Shown one piece after another: positions 22,726 through 33,644 of a stretch of 64,000 nucleotides of DNA. The notes beneath the pieces were generated by a model. It saw nothing but the letters and a program-made list of their open reading frames with translations, searched no databases and was not told the DNA's origin. A program made the position numbers and the translations under genes. Each line of letters starts with the position of its first letter. Position 1 is the first letter of the stretch. Origin of the DNA: Isoetes taiwanensis (taxonomy: Eukaryota; Streptophyta; Lycopodiopsida; Isoetales; Isoetaceae); NCBI GenBank assembly GCA_021234155.1, contig JAJEKV010000002.1, positions 17,360,041-17,424,040 on the forward strand, in the 5' to 3' direction.

Positions 22726-22739
22726 GTGTAATGTTCTTC

Positions 22740-23413
22740 GTGTTGTTGAGTCATGGAGTGTTGTTATGCAGTAATCTGTTCTACTGCTTTCATACTATAT
22801 TATACAAAAGCCAGAATACTGGTTTATCCAATGGTGTGTGCTTTAATAATGCTCCCTTTAAAGTCGGGTCAACAAAGGGCAGTTTGACCTGAAAAAAGAC
22901 TTGAATTGGGCGTTGTGGATTTGTTGAGAGGGAATATATTCCCAGATGTGATGTTATCCAACGGCTCAGAAGCCATAATACAGGCTCATAATTGAACTTG
23001 AACTACCTATTTTTTTCAAGTTTGAGGATAGTTGAGACAAAGAACAAGAAGAAAGAAGGAAAAATGACTATCAAGGTCTTGAAATAAATACGTATCGAGT
23101 TCAAGGACGTCCAAAGTCACATTCAATGTAAGGTGATTGGGGGCATGACCCAACAAAACAGTCTTCATGTGGTGTGTGCATTGTATATCTCATTGGATGC
23201 TGCCAACGAAGCAATATGTTGATGTGGTCTTATGTGTGCATCATATATCCAATCGATTGTTGCCAATAAAGCAATGTTGATGTGTTGTGTGTGCCATATA
23301 GTCATATCTCACTTCGGATCTTGCTGATATGGCATGATATAAAACTGCTTATTCTAAATTCGAGGATTCAATTTGTTTTGTATAAGTTCGAGGCCACATT
23401 CTATAGACTGTCT
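22740..23413. repeat. spacer with a 60-bp tandem repeat
   Basis: About 23169-23340 holds three diverged copies of a roughly 60-bp unit running from gtgt.tgtgtgc through atatc, tgccaa.gaagcaat to gttgat. The rest shows no genes. Confidence 0.6.
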
Positions 23414-23659
23414 ACCCTTTGGGGCATGGTCTAGTGGCATGACCTTAAATTGCCAAACCCTCGGTCATGGGTTCAAGCATGGCCAACATCAGTCTAGTAA
23501 TGTGGATCTTAAAATCCATTGTCTCGGGTCACGGGTTCAAGCATGACCAATTGGTTCTATGGGTCCATTTTTGGTCCAATTGGCTTTCATGGGATACGTA
23601 GAATGTGATGTTGAATAGATTAACGTCCTTCAATTAAATTAAAAAAAAAAAAAAAAAAT
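23414..23659 (+). mobile_element. tRNA-derived SINE with poly-A tail
   Basis: About 245 bp. The head has an A box TGGTCTAGTGG (23427-23437) and a B box GGTTCAAGC (23470-23478), spaced as in an RNA polymerase III promoter. A second B-box-like GGTTCAAGC is at 23534-23542. The element ends in an 18-20 base A run (about 23641-23659). I could not see a clear target-site duplication. SINEs use LINE machinery, and L1 copies are present nearby. Confidence 0.7.
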
Positions 23660-23794
23660 CCCAAGCCAACTACAACCGTTTTGTGAAAGCGCTTTGGCAA
23701 AGTCCCAATCGTTTTGTGAATTTGTTAAGGCGTTCAAGAAACATCAAAGTTACCTCAAACTCGAGGTACTAGATAAAGAAGAAAGAATGATTTA

Positions 23795-23840
23795 TATCAT
23801 CCACGGAGACCAATCGGCCTATGAGACCAAACTCGAGGTA
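23795..23840 (-). mobile_element. short fragment of an I-like LINE 3' end
   Basis: ccacggagaccaatcggcc followed by tatgagacc matches the 3' terminus of the LINE at 37.74 kb (ccacggagaccgattggcc, tatgggacc). About 35 bp only. A neighbouring 20-bp phrase (actcgaggtactagataaag) occurs twice, near 23758 and 23830. Confidence 0.5.
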
Positions 23841-23930
23841 CTAGATAAAGCATTTGCTATGGACCTCATCTTTGTTTTCTGCTATGGGCCACATCTTTGT
23901 TTTTTCCTCTATACATTTGTTGACATAGAA

Positions 23931-25340
23931 TTTTTGAAGGTACGAGATTATTTTTTCATTAATTAAAGAAAAACATACATAGTTGATTGATGAGCCTTCA
24001 TAAAGGTAGGCTTAACAAGCAAGAACGAGCAAAAGCTTAAATAGTTTAATATACATATTGTCCCAAAATCCCAAGGAGTAGTTTTTGAATGCAATTATGA
24101 GTTGTAGATAAAAAGTCTAAAAAGGAAAGTTTGCAGCATCTGATTAGGCCAGGCCTACTCGTATAGAAGCAGGAGCGTTTGCTATCCACCAAAATGATCT
24201 TGAACAAAAGGAATTTGAAAATTCGAAACCTCACTTGATAGCAACACCTTGAGAATGCGATAATAGACCAGAAGTTGCGAGAAATCCATATCTTTCATGT
24301 AATCAAAACCTGTAAATGTTAACCCACTTGCAGAACCAAAAGATGAAAATTATTGCATCCAAGCCGAGCAACGCTATCAATGTTTTCAGGGGAAATGGTA
24401 GGAATCTTAGGATCATTAGAGGTCAAGGTAGTGCAGAAAAGATGGTTATGATGGGAGGTGAAGCTATCTGCAGTTCCCATTGCATATGAATCTGCCATCC
24501 ATAACTCATTTCTAATCAGCATATAAAAGCCTTGTTGGACTATGAGCAGTAGTAGGGTGCCGTAAACACGCCAACATTCTATAAGTATAGAACATTTCCT
24601 TGTACCTGGAGAACTGCCTTTAAGTAAACTTATGATGATGTTTGTAAATATACTAATATATATAGGCCATCTGCATAACTTTTCTAGTATAAATTCCTGC
24701 CCAGATTCTTTTCCTTGCTTTGCAGACTTCCGCGTCTCTAATCATTTGCCTTAAAGTCAATTGATACGAGGAGGAAATTTAACCTGATGTTCATGCTTTC
24801 TTTCATCGCCATATTTTTGCATCTATGCCATGATTGAAGATCTATGAAACCTTCTTTTATGATGCCCTCTACACAACTTCATGTCCTATGAAAGATTTAT
24901 TTTTTTATTTACTACTGCCTTTGAAAAGTAAAATTGAGTTAAACAAATAGAAATAATCAATATAGCAACCATGTAGGTCCCAACTTCTATCATAACTTTT
25001 AGCAAAAATATTCCTATAGCCCATTGCACATAACTCAATGTCATATTTTAGATCTAACTTAATTCAAGTCAATGAAAATCTTTTGTGAACCATATAAACA
25101 CATGTTCCTTGATTTCCAAGTATTCCAAAAAGCAAGAAAGGCAATAGCATTCTTAAATGTATCATTTCTTTGCATAAGATTAATATTTCTGTCATGAAGA
25201 CACACATTAGCAATCAGGGACTTAGTATCAGCAACATCAAGATACTAAAAATTGGAAGATTTGGCAATAACTAGCATTGAGATCCTCTTATCTGTAACAG
25301 TACCTCTGATTCTCCTTTTTAAATTAGACCAGATAATCCA
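23931..25340 (-). mobile_element. L1-type LINE 3' fragment
   Basis: The reverse complement begins at the 3' end (cattaattaa, then gtacgag and a short T run) and matches the 3' end of the 9.6-15.8 kb LINE. Upstream it carries the same small frame (24319-24522, LIRNELWMADSYAMGT). Near 24990-25200 lies the ORF2 C-terminal region, LMQRNDTFKNAIAFLAFWN and TWKSRNMCLYG, against MQGNDNYKNTIAFLTLWN in the larger copy. The 5' end is lost, near the pogo fragment. Confidence 0.8.
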
Positions 25341-25381
25341 GTGACCATTAGATCTCCATTTTCTATAACCATGTCGATGCT

Positions 25382-25984
25382 TTAAAGCAAATGGAACTCC
25401 AATAACAACTTCTCAAGGGTAGAATAAAAAGCAACAAGATTTGCAGAATTGATGGCTTTAACCCTTTGAATCTCAACACATTGTGGAGATCTAAGACTAA
25501 GTTCTGGATGCCTAGCTTTGAATCCCCTCCACCATCCCTTGCCTGGCAAACCATCCTTGAACATTGCCTTCCTATGAATTGCCATTCCAGCTACTCTCTC
25601 TCGAAGCAGATCTAATGTAACACCATGTCCCTGATCACACATTTCCATGCACCATTCTACAATATCACTCTCCTCTTCTTTTGTCAAACACCTAGGGACT
25701 GCCCCAAATTTTTCTTCAGTTAAACCATTCACCCAATTTCTAAGAGTAGTCTTAGGGATTCCAAAATGCAATGCAGCTTTTCTTAAGGACATAAGACCAT
25801 CTTCAACTGCACCAACAGCCTCATCCATCTGCTGTTGAGTCCATTTTCCTCTTTCCATAATTCTAACCCTCTTTGATCCCAGATTTGCAGAAGGCAGCTG
25901 CTCCTGAATCAACCTTTTAGCTTTTGGTTTAGAGGCCTTGGCTGTAGGAACATCTTTCACAACCCTCCCACCTCTCAATTGCAT
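25382..25984 (-). pseudogene. pogo/Tigger-type transposase, N-terminal half
   Basis: Pogo-group DDE transposases bind transposon ends through paired helix-turn-helix domains. Here 200 residues are open: a basic start, a Psq-like helix-turn-helix (about residues 46-85, KWTQQQMDEAV..., LRKAALHFGIPKTTLRNWVNG), then a CENP-B-like second domain (about 95-165) ending GWWRGFKARHPELSLRSPQ. It stops soon after YSTLEKLL, before the DDE catalytic core. It therefore cannot transpose. It could be a degenerate copy or a DNA-binding-only derivative, and its uninterrupted length is notable. The ATG is at 25984. Confidence 0.75.
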
Positions 25985-26405
25985 GGCAGCAAGTAGGATT
26001 TCCCAACCCCTCTCTCAAAACCAAAGAAAGAAAATAGAGAAAGAAATTAGAAGACAGGGCATACCCAAAACAATGCTCATCACGTTTTTGAAACTTCTCT
26101 TTATACCTGCATAAAGGTGCAAGGATTAGAAACAATCTCTTCAACTGGAAATGCTAAGAATTTTGTTTACCTAACAATCCAAGGATGCATATTGCGTCCT
26201 TGCTTGATCCACCACATCTTAAGGCTCAGATCAACCCTCTGTTAAATGGCTATTCTTGCTTGGAAGTGGATCAAACCCTTAATCAAGGGTCGAAAATGCA
26301 GCAATCATGTGGATAAGACCCTATACTAAGGGTCTAACATGCAGCATCATCCCAATGGTTGTATTGTGTGACATGATTTCTTCAAGATCTGGCGCCAGAA
26401 CCTTT
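25985..26405. other. spacer before the CACTA element
   Basis: No gene seen. It has short inverted words (aagggtc/gaccct) and aaacccttaatcaagggt near 26275. The last bases ctttt-like 'ttt' (26403-26405) form the left target-site duplication of the CACTA element. Confidence 0.4.
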
Positions 26406-26439
26406 CACTACAAGAGGATAGCCATTTTGCATCACTTTA

Positions 26440-26960
26440 ATATCACTTAAAATCTCAAAAGGCATTAAGTGATATAAATAGTGATATTAAAGTATAATGA
26501 CACTACCAGTGACATAAATTGTATCATCTATAGCATCATTGGCATCGTCATAAATATGGTCATCTATAGCATCATTGGCATCGTCATAAATATGGTCAAC
26601 AATTATATCAATACTAATTGATGACGATATATGTGTTGGTAATAGCATCATGTATAATATCACATATTGCATCAAGCTTTCTATCAATAATTATTCAAAT
26701 TGTGTTAATGACAATATAAGTGTTATAGCTTTTGCCAGTTATAGTTTCACCAATAGCTTCATTTGTAGTATCACATATTGAGAATATAGGAGTGACACTA
26801 TTTATGTTGCTAATGGCATCATGGATAATGTCACAACCTATATCACTTATCAATACTTATTGTAATTGTAATAATGATAATACACTTGTTAATGTTAATG
26901 ACAATTGTAGTATCACTTCTAATGCCATTCCCTTCTTCAATTATTGTGTCATTATCTAGA
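26440..26960. repeat. CACTA subterminal repeats, left
   Basis: Includes a 45-bp direct duplication (atctatagcatcattggcat and following bases, near 26528 and 26572) and many atatcac, gtgacat and caatact words. Frames here are low-complexity and not coding. Confidence 0.65.
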
Positions 26961-28729
26961 AATGACATTAGATGTGTCTTTGTTAGAGCATATGTTGCAG
27001 CATCATGTATATATGACAATAACTATCAAGTAAAGCCAACATTGTTTACTTGATATTATTGATACCCAAGTTTTTTTTTTCCCTCCACGTTATAGCTTTA
27101 ATTTCCACACATTAGAGTTTAATCATCATGCAACACATCGAGAGTTTAATCGTCAAAATGCAAGCCTTTCTATATAGATTGTCTAGTTTATTTCTTGAGG
27201 GGCAAGGATAATGTCATGTAAGCCTGAGAGTTACGATGCAATCTAGGGTAACGCCACCATGACACATGAACAATTGGACAATTTTAATGCAAGGTTAACT
27301 AAATATGTGAAAAGGGCTGAATGGTCCCAACCATGCAAATTTGGATTAAGGTTACTATCTTAATGCATTAACTAAGTTAAAAGAGCCAACAACGAGAAAA
27401 ACGTAAGCAAAAAAGCAACCAAAATAGGATACAATCCATACACGGGAGCTAAGACAACAATGTTTTGCGGCATTCTGCCATTCTCGAGCCAGAATGGTCT
27501 GTGACAAAATGGACAGTGCCCATGACTTTATTTGGTCTTATAACTATCTACATAGCAAGTGGAACATGTCTAGTGCATATGTATAAATTCTCAAAATTTG
27601 AACCAAATCATGGACTAGGATATTAGAGTAATTTATCTGTGGTTGTTGGGAGGAATGTTTCTTCTCATAACAAAGATAAAGGCGTTGCCATTTTTGGGAG
27701 ATCGGGAAATCTATTAAAAGACATAAATAAACACAACACGGTCTTCGTGCATATTGGGCCTTATTTTATTTTTTGCAGTGTTTGCCCTTCTTTCTCTTGG
27801 CAGCTACCTCGACATCAACAAAAATGGCTTCGTGAATGGTTTGTTGTCTTCAATTTGCTGCTTTGTAAATGGTTTCTTCATATTGGCTCTTTGTTCAATT
27901 TAGAACATGGGGATTTACAACAGAAAATAAAAAATGGAGAATGAGGAGAAATGGAGTAACTGATGTCCTACAGTATATTGGATTTTTAGGCTAGGAAGGA
28001 CACATGGTAAATTGCCTAGAAAATTCTTGTCGATCTAAAGTTTGGATAACAGTGGGTTCATGGCTAACTGTGCACAATGAAGAATTTGCATTTCACCAGA
28101 CATGGACGGGTGGTAATATAAAGCCTGAGTATTATTTTGCAACATGTGAGTATAATCAAATCTTTATGACAAGATAGACTCATTTTCTTGTGAGGGGATC
28201 CTTTAATGAAATCAACAAAGGTGATTGCTGTGGCCATGTCCTTAGTGTTTGGAAATATATATATAAGATATAGAGATATATAACCTGCCTTATCAAGCAT
28301 ATTTGGTTTTAGAAGATGGAATAATTTGCCTTCTAGCATAGGTACTTTATCTTCTAATAAGATTGTGAACGCATGGTAGGAATTTTTTTAGCCCATTTGG
28401 AAACCACTTTATTGTTATTTTTCGGTCCACAATTCTATTCGAGTCACCTTCTAGCACACCTATTCTGCCTTGTAAAATTTGGTGACCATTAGAGATTTTG
28501 CTAAGCCAAAGCATCCCTCTAGCCACTAATTTAGTAGATGGATTTATCCTAGCAAGGGACAATGTTATGAAGTGTGAAATTTCGTTGCATGGTCTTATTT
28601 ACATGGCACCATTACAGATATTAATAAACCAGTATAAAAAAAAATTATTGATTTACCCTTCGGTTTTTCCGGGTTACGTTGGTTCTTGTGGCATAACCTA
28701 AAATTTAGAGCGATGTAGGGCGGCGGACA

Positions 28730-29594
28730 ATGGCGCCAGTCTGTTCGGAGCAGAACATCTTGCTTGACGATTTGAAGTTTGTTAGATTCGAGCTGGAAGA
28801 TGTTCAATCGGATTCCGTTGTTCCTAAATCTAACCCCAAAATAGAGATACAGGTATGTAAAGCGGCCTCTGATTCTGTTCATGGACCTCTGAGAAAATAA
28901 AGCAGAGGATATATTTAGGTTAGGGCAACCGCATCTGCCTCTTTAGATCTAAAATTCGTATAGCATACTGTTTTTCTGCACTAAAATTTGATTTGAGTTC
29001 TAAAGCTTGTTCGGTCACTTTGTCTGGATTAGCTATTGTAGTGTCGATTCAATTCGTGGATGTAGTGGAGGGCTATTTCTTCCTTCTTGTTCTTCAAATC
29101 TTCTGCAACAAGGGATGGCTCTTGGGTGTATGGCCGCTACCTCTTCTATCTTGCCTTCTTCTATCTACATTCTGGCCTTCTGGCTATGCTCCGGCCATAA
29201 CCATGCTTGTGTACTCGTCTATCTTGTTTTTCTTAACTTTTGGTTGGCTATGGCAAGAAGCAATATTATGGCAAGAAATTGGTTAATGTTTAACTTGGCA
29301 AGGTTTACAAGGTTTTCTTGGTAAGATTTCAACAATTTTTGTTTCTTTTTCAGCTTTCCGATGCCAATACTTTCCTTTTTTATACATGCAGGTTGTCTTG
29401 GGGTTGTATTGGTGCAGTAGCAGTACACAGAAGAAGAAAAAGAACCTTGGAAGCAAAAGATAAATCCGGCGATTTTAGGGGAGGCATGCAAAGCACTGGA
29501 CGCCACCATAGTCAGTTTTGTGAAGCAAGTTATTGCCAAAGCTACAGGTATTGAAAGCACAGATGACATGAAAGTTTTGTGGTGCAGACGATAA
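28730..29594 (+). pseudogene. gene-like two-exon fragment inside the CACTA element
   Basis: Exon 1 (28730-28852) opens with ATGGCGCCAG and runs 41 codons (MAPVCSEQNILLDDLKFVRF) to a donor CAG/GTATGT. A plausible second exon (29421-29594, acceptor GCAGTAG) reads QYTEEEKEPWKQKINPAILG and continues with a helical ACKALDATIVSFVKQVIAKA to a stop; an internal donor-like CAG/GTATTG sits near 29548. Phase is consistent. I do not recognise the family. Its position within a transposase-less CACTA element suggests captured host exons, but a resident small gene (98 residues) is possible. Confidence 0.4.
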
Positions 29595-30126
29595 AAAAAC
29601 ATCTCCAGAACTTTTGATCTTGTCATTTCTATCTTTGACACTGTTGTATCAATTTTTTCTTAATACATTTTATCTGAGTTCATTGTCTCCTTGATGGCGT
29701 TTATTTGTAGCTTAACTTGGCTTTGAAATTTCTATCTAACATTCTGCTACTTCAAGAATGGTTGGTAAAGATATCCAGAATTGCGAGCAAAATAAACAAA
29801 GAGCTTTACGAGACCATACATTATTAATAAAATCTAAGTATCTTGCATTCAAGAAACATAAAATAAAATAAAATAAAACAGTTTTTCGTTAATTAAGATA
29901 TTATGAAAGCGATCAATGCCTTAATAAGTGAGATGACGTTAAAAGTGACACTATAATTGACACTATGACTAAGGGATATAATATAAAATTTGACTTTATA
30001 TATGGTATTATAGGTGGCAAAAATGTGGGATAAGTTGTAATAATACGTGATATTATATTTGACGCTAATAATAATGATACAACTTTGAGCAGCCCGTGTG
30101 TGATATTACATGTGCTATTTGCAATG

Positions 30127-30262
30127 ATGCTATATTTGATACTAATCGTGTTACAAAGGATGATGTTTATGTTGACACTATGAATGATTTAATAGCAATA
30201 CAGGTGGTTTTATTTGATACTAATCGTGTTACAAAGGATGATGTTTATGTTGACACTATGAA
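30127..30262 (+). repeat. direct duplication next to the nested element
   Basis: tttgatactaatcgtgttac, followed by aaaggatgatgtttatgttgacac, occurs near 30129 and 30212. The first copy continues atgaatgatttaatagcaat, which is the empty-site version of the sequence interrupted by the element at 30266-31533. Confidence 0.85.
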
Positions 30263-30265
30263 TGA

Positions 30266-31533
30266 GGCCCTTTTTCCATGGCACTCTTGTCTTAAATTTG
30301 TGAAGATGTGATTGGGCCACGTAATCATATAAGTCACCTTAGTTTTTCCACACAAATTTTTATGACATGTCGCATCTGCCTGCCGTACAACTCTGGAGTC
30401 CCATTTTCTTCCGGGGGAAACCCCCCGCCGTAAAATAAGACAGCAAATCTTGTCCAATAACAGGGCTTCTTCGCCGAAATTTTTGGGGCTCATAAAAATG
30501 AGGTTGAAGAGGATCGGACTGTAACACAAAATCCGATGGCTGTTTGTTTCCTCCCGGAGCTCTAGCGTTCGCAAACGATCTTACCAGGTAAAAATTTGCT
30601 TCTTCTTTGCTTGTTTTAATCGTATTCTCCTCCTTTTTCTTTTTCGTTTGATGCTTCATTTGTTCAATTTGGTGAATCCTTCGTGTTCTAAAGTCTCTTC
30701 CTCTGTCGGATTTGCATGCAGCGTCTTGTCGGATTTGTGACTTGTAAAGTCTCTTCCTCTGTCCGATTTGCCCCACTTCCGCCTCTGCCACGCCATATCA
30801 AGGGCAGATCATCTGTGATCAAGCAGATCATCCTTCCTCCAGCAGATCATCTGTGTTTGGGGCTTCAGAATTTATTCCATTTGCGTTGGGCTATGCAGTA
30901 ATAGCATGCATGTTTTTTTCTTGTTTGCTTTTATTTAGAAATCCCGACGAATCGTGTGGGGTTTGAAGAAATTATCATTTCTGATTCTACGTGCCCGGCC
31001 CTGCTTCTTGCCCATTTTTGTCGCTTTGTCTCATTTTCTTCCTCTCTTCACTAAAAAGGACTTGAGCCTTAATTTGCTTGCATATAAACCCTTTGATAAT
31101 CGGACTGACGCAGAGTCTTTTTGGAGAGACTGAGTACAAAGTGAAAGCATTCTGCACAAAATCTGCAGGTTCTTTAGATCTGTCTGCAGCAAATGAATTA
31201 TGAATTACTGTGAATTATGAATTATGAATTATGAATTATGAATTATGGATTACAGGCATTTCAGACGAGGAAGGAATGTATTTCATGCTGCTAGATAGGC
31301 ATTTCAGACAAGGAAGGAATGTATTTCATGCTGCTAGATATGCAAACGGAGAGATTGATGAGCAGTGGAAAAGCAAATTTATGAGACATGTCTTATATTA
31401 TAAGACACCTCTTATAATGAAGCCATGGAAAACTAATTTTTTTAAGACATGTCACAAAAATGACGTGGCACCTCAAATGCTGTCTTATAATTATAAGACA
31501 GCCATATTTTAAGCCAACCGTGGAAAAAGGGCC
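30266..31533. mobile_element. nested TIR transposon in the CACTA element
   Basis: Ends GGCCCTTTTTCCATGG (30266) and CCGTGGAAAAAGGGCC (ending 31533) are 16-bp inverted repeats with one mismatch. The flanking TGA (30263-30265 and 31534-31536) is a 3-bp duplication. The paralogous segment at 30172-30215 shows the uninterrupted sequence, which supports these limits. A 3-bp duplication and a GG-starting TIR recall PIF/Harbinger-like elements, though those usually duplicate TWA. No transposase is seen. 30360-30900 is a GC-richer exon-like stretch with a possible donor CAG/GTAAAA at about 30587. Confidence 0.75.
31193..31340 (+). repeat. heptamer repeat and 43-bp tandem duplication
   Basis: 31193-31252 is a run of tgaatta-type heptamers (about eight). 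31255-31297 and 31298-31340 are two 43-bp copies differing by one base near the start (cagacgagg versus cagacaagg). Confidence 0.9.
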
Positions 31534-31845
31534 TGATTTAATTATAGCAATACAGGTGGTTTTATAGCTGACATTATTATAGCATTATGATGAGAAAATG
31601 CATGATACAATAACTACAATTATAGATGAGGCTAAAAATGATACTATTATATCACTACAATGTCATAAAAAATGATACTATAACTGTCGATATTGGTGAT
31701 GCTACAAGTGACGATATCGATGACAGAGTTTCATCAACAGGTACCGTCATATATTGTATCAAAAGTCAAAAGTTTTGAAATTGTAATTTTAAGCATATAA
31801 ATGATGAAACTAGTGACTTAGATTGCATGCCCTCTTGTAGTGTTT

Positions 31846-33548
31846 GATTCAAGCCATTGGCGCCATAATCAACTGCCAAGGTTTCAATTCGAAACTACAA
31901 TGGTGCCGTGAAGTTCTGAAAAGGCGCCTTAACCAGCAACTCGCGATCAGTCCTGATCAGCACCTGTGGCTTGTAGGTGCTAGCACGTGCCATTGAGTTG
32001 CCATCGCAATCCAAGCGCAGTGAAGAACTGTTCATTTTCACGTTCAAGAGTGGACCATTAGGGTTAGGGTTTGTTCCTTTGCCTTTCATCTTTGACCCAT
32101 ACGTTGAAAACAAATGGACATTGGATGTTGCCACTTGGGGCATTCATTATTGGCGGTCCGGTCCAAGGTTCGACACTGGTCCAAAGACCAACACCTCCCC
32201 TTAACGGGCTGAATTTTTTCTGGCTCGGCTCAAGTTCAGCAAGGACTCAGCCGTCCCACGGCAATCTGTCCATGTGAACCCAGCATAAGATGCAATCTAG
32301 TTTTGGTATAACAGAGGTAACCATTCTAGTTCTGCCAGCTGCCCCTGTCCTTGCAAATCCGGACTATAGAAACCCTGCTCTGTCGTGGCGGGATACCGAT
32401 CCAATGAATGGATTTTTGCAGTTTTCTAGGTCAGCTTTGGGCTGACTAAAATGGAGTCCTATTTTTAGAATAAGCTGCTATTGTATAGCGCCTCTCTCAG
32501 ATGGTCTAATTTTGTTTAATATGGACACGACTATGGCTAACAGCTGTGAGGCTACGAGCCTGTATATAGGGCGTTAACAAACAAACATTGACGAATTAAA
32601 GAAAAATCATATTACCTTCTTCCAAATCATCCTAACAATACAACCTGGAAGGAAACTAAAAGCCCAAGAATCTATGTTACAAATAGCCTAGGCATAAAAA
32701 TTGCAAAGAAATAGGAGCTAGGCAGAAAAACTGCCTGGAAAGTGCAGGGCTGAAGTTTTGACCTCCTGTGCAAAAATGGCGATGACTGGCGTTGGCGCAG
32801 AGTGCTGCCAGAACTGGCTATGGCGACCGCCATGATACAAGGGAGCAAATTCTCAGTTCCTCCTATTGAATTCTTTCTGGAACTTTCGAGTGCTAGCAAT
32901 AATGACTGGCTGAAGCAACAGGAACAGTCGGCCTACCAAAAAACCAGTGCCCTCTTTCGTTCCCTTTTTGTTTGTCATTTTTTTAACACACCCATAACAT
33001 TCAACGGTTGTGTCCTCCTTATGTAATGGAATTTTAACCATTGAATAACCTTATTCTAAAAAGAAAAAGAAAAATGAAGATTGAAAGTCAGATGTTCTAT
33101 ATTTGGACTTGGTAAACTCCGAGATTAGGAATGGCGCGCCTCCTAATCACTCTGCACTGATAAAAATCCATTGCTAAGCAAGTGGTGCAAGATTGCACCG
33201 TGGTTTTGACAATAATATTAAAGTTGTGCCATCTATGTAATGGTATTCTAACCATTCAATAAAATTATTAAAAAACGAAGATTGGGAGTTAATGTTCTAG
33301 ATTTAGGCTAAAACTTTGAGACAAAGTTACAACAATCCTTCTCATCATTGTAAAATGATAAGAATCCATTGCTAAGCAAGAATGGCACCATAGGTCCGAT
33401 CGGACCTATGGTCTGGCAATAATACTTAATAAGCATCGCACCATGGTCCGATTCTGAACCTGTAGTTTGGCAATAATAATAATATCTCACTTAGCACATA
33501 ATGATTAGTGAAATCATGCATTCCTTATAGGATAACTTGCATGTAATA
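31846..33548. other. unassigned stretch
   Basis: No recognised gene. A diverged direct repeat of about 140 bp lies near 33040-33200 and 33230-33380 (cattgaataa.., agatgttct.., gataa.aatccattgctaag). Frames near 31977-32277 and 32802-33026 lack family resemblance. Confidence 0.4.

Positions 33549-33643
<95 letters not shown>
33549..33643 (-). repeat. (TAA)n tract, probable LINE tail
   Basis: About 31 uninterrupted TTA triplets on the plus strand, i.e. (TAA)n on the minus strand. They lie directly at the 3' end of the minus-strand LINE that follows. Tails of TAA units are typical of I-group LINEs. Confidence 0.8.

Positions 33644-33644
<1 letters not shown>

Larger units (their letters stand above)
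20440..22730 (+). mobile_element. decayed HUH-nuclease (Rep-type) transposable element
   Basis: Limits are approximate. The left part has a perfect 7-bp hairpin (20474-20497). The centre encodes a Rep-like HUH endonuclease remnant (20684-21731) and a second frame (21838-22241). The right part is a set of hairpins (22439-22725). HUH nucleases with one catalytic tyrosine drive rolling-circle or peel-and-paste transposition; the eukaryotic groups are Helitrons (two tyrosines plus helicase) and the more recently described single-tyrosine replitron-type elements. No helicase is visible, so the second type is the better guess. Confidence 0.55.
26406..31842. mobile_element. CACTA-type (EnSpm) transposon, non-autonomous
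   Basis: Left end CACTACAAGAGG at 26406 and right end CCTCTTGTAGTG ending at 31842 form perfect 12-bp TIRs, flanked by a TTT duplication (26403-26405 and 31843-31845). CACTACAAGA is the signature terminus of plant CACTA elements. Subterminal zones (26430-26960, 29900-30260, 31540-31800) share short motifs such as gatactaat, gtgacac and atagcatc, as expected for transposase-binding regions. No CACTA transposase (TNPD/TNPA) is recognisable inside the 5.4 kb. The interior instead contains gene-like exons (28730-29594) and a nested TIR element (30266-31533). Confidence 0.85.

Noticed and set aside
20440-22730. Helitron
   Set aside because: Only one catalytic-type tyrosine motif, no helicase frame, and no TC...CTRR ends that I could find.
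26389-26402. tggcgccagaacc as an LTR primer-binding site
   Set aside because: Resembles a tRNA-complementary start, but there is no LTR upstream or gag/pol downstream once the CACTA element is removed.
30360-30791. 143-codon minus-strand frame
   Set aside because: Composition is biased Lys/Arg/Gln with no recognisable domain; overlaps an exon-like region on the other strand of a nested transposon.
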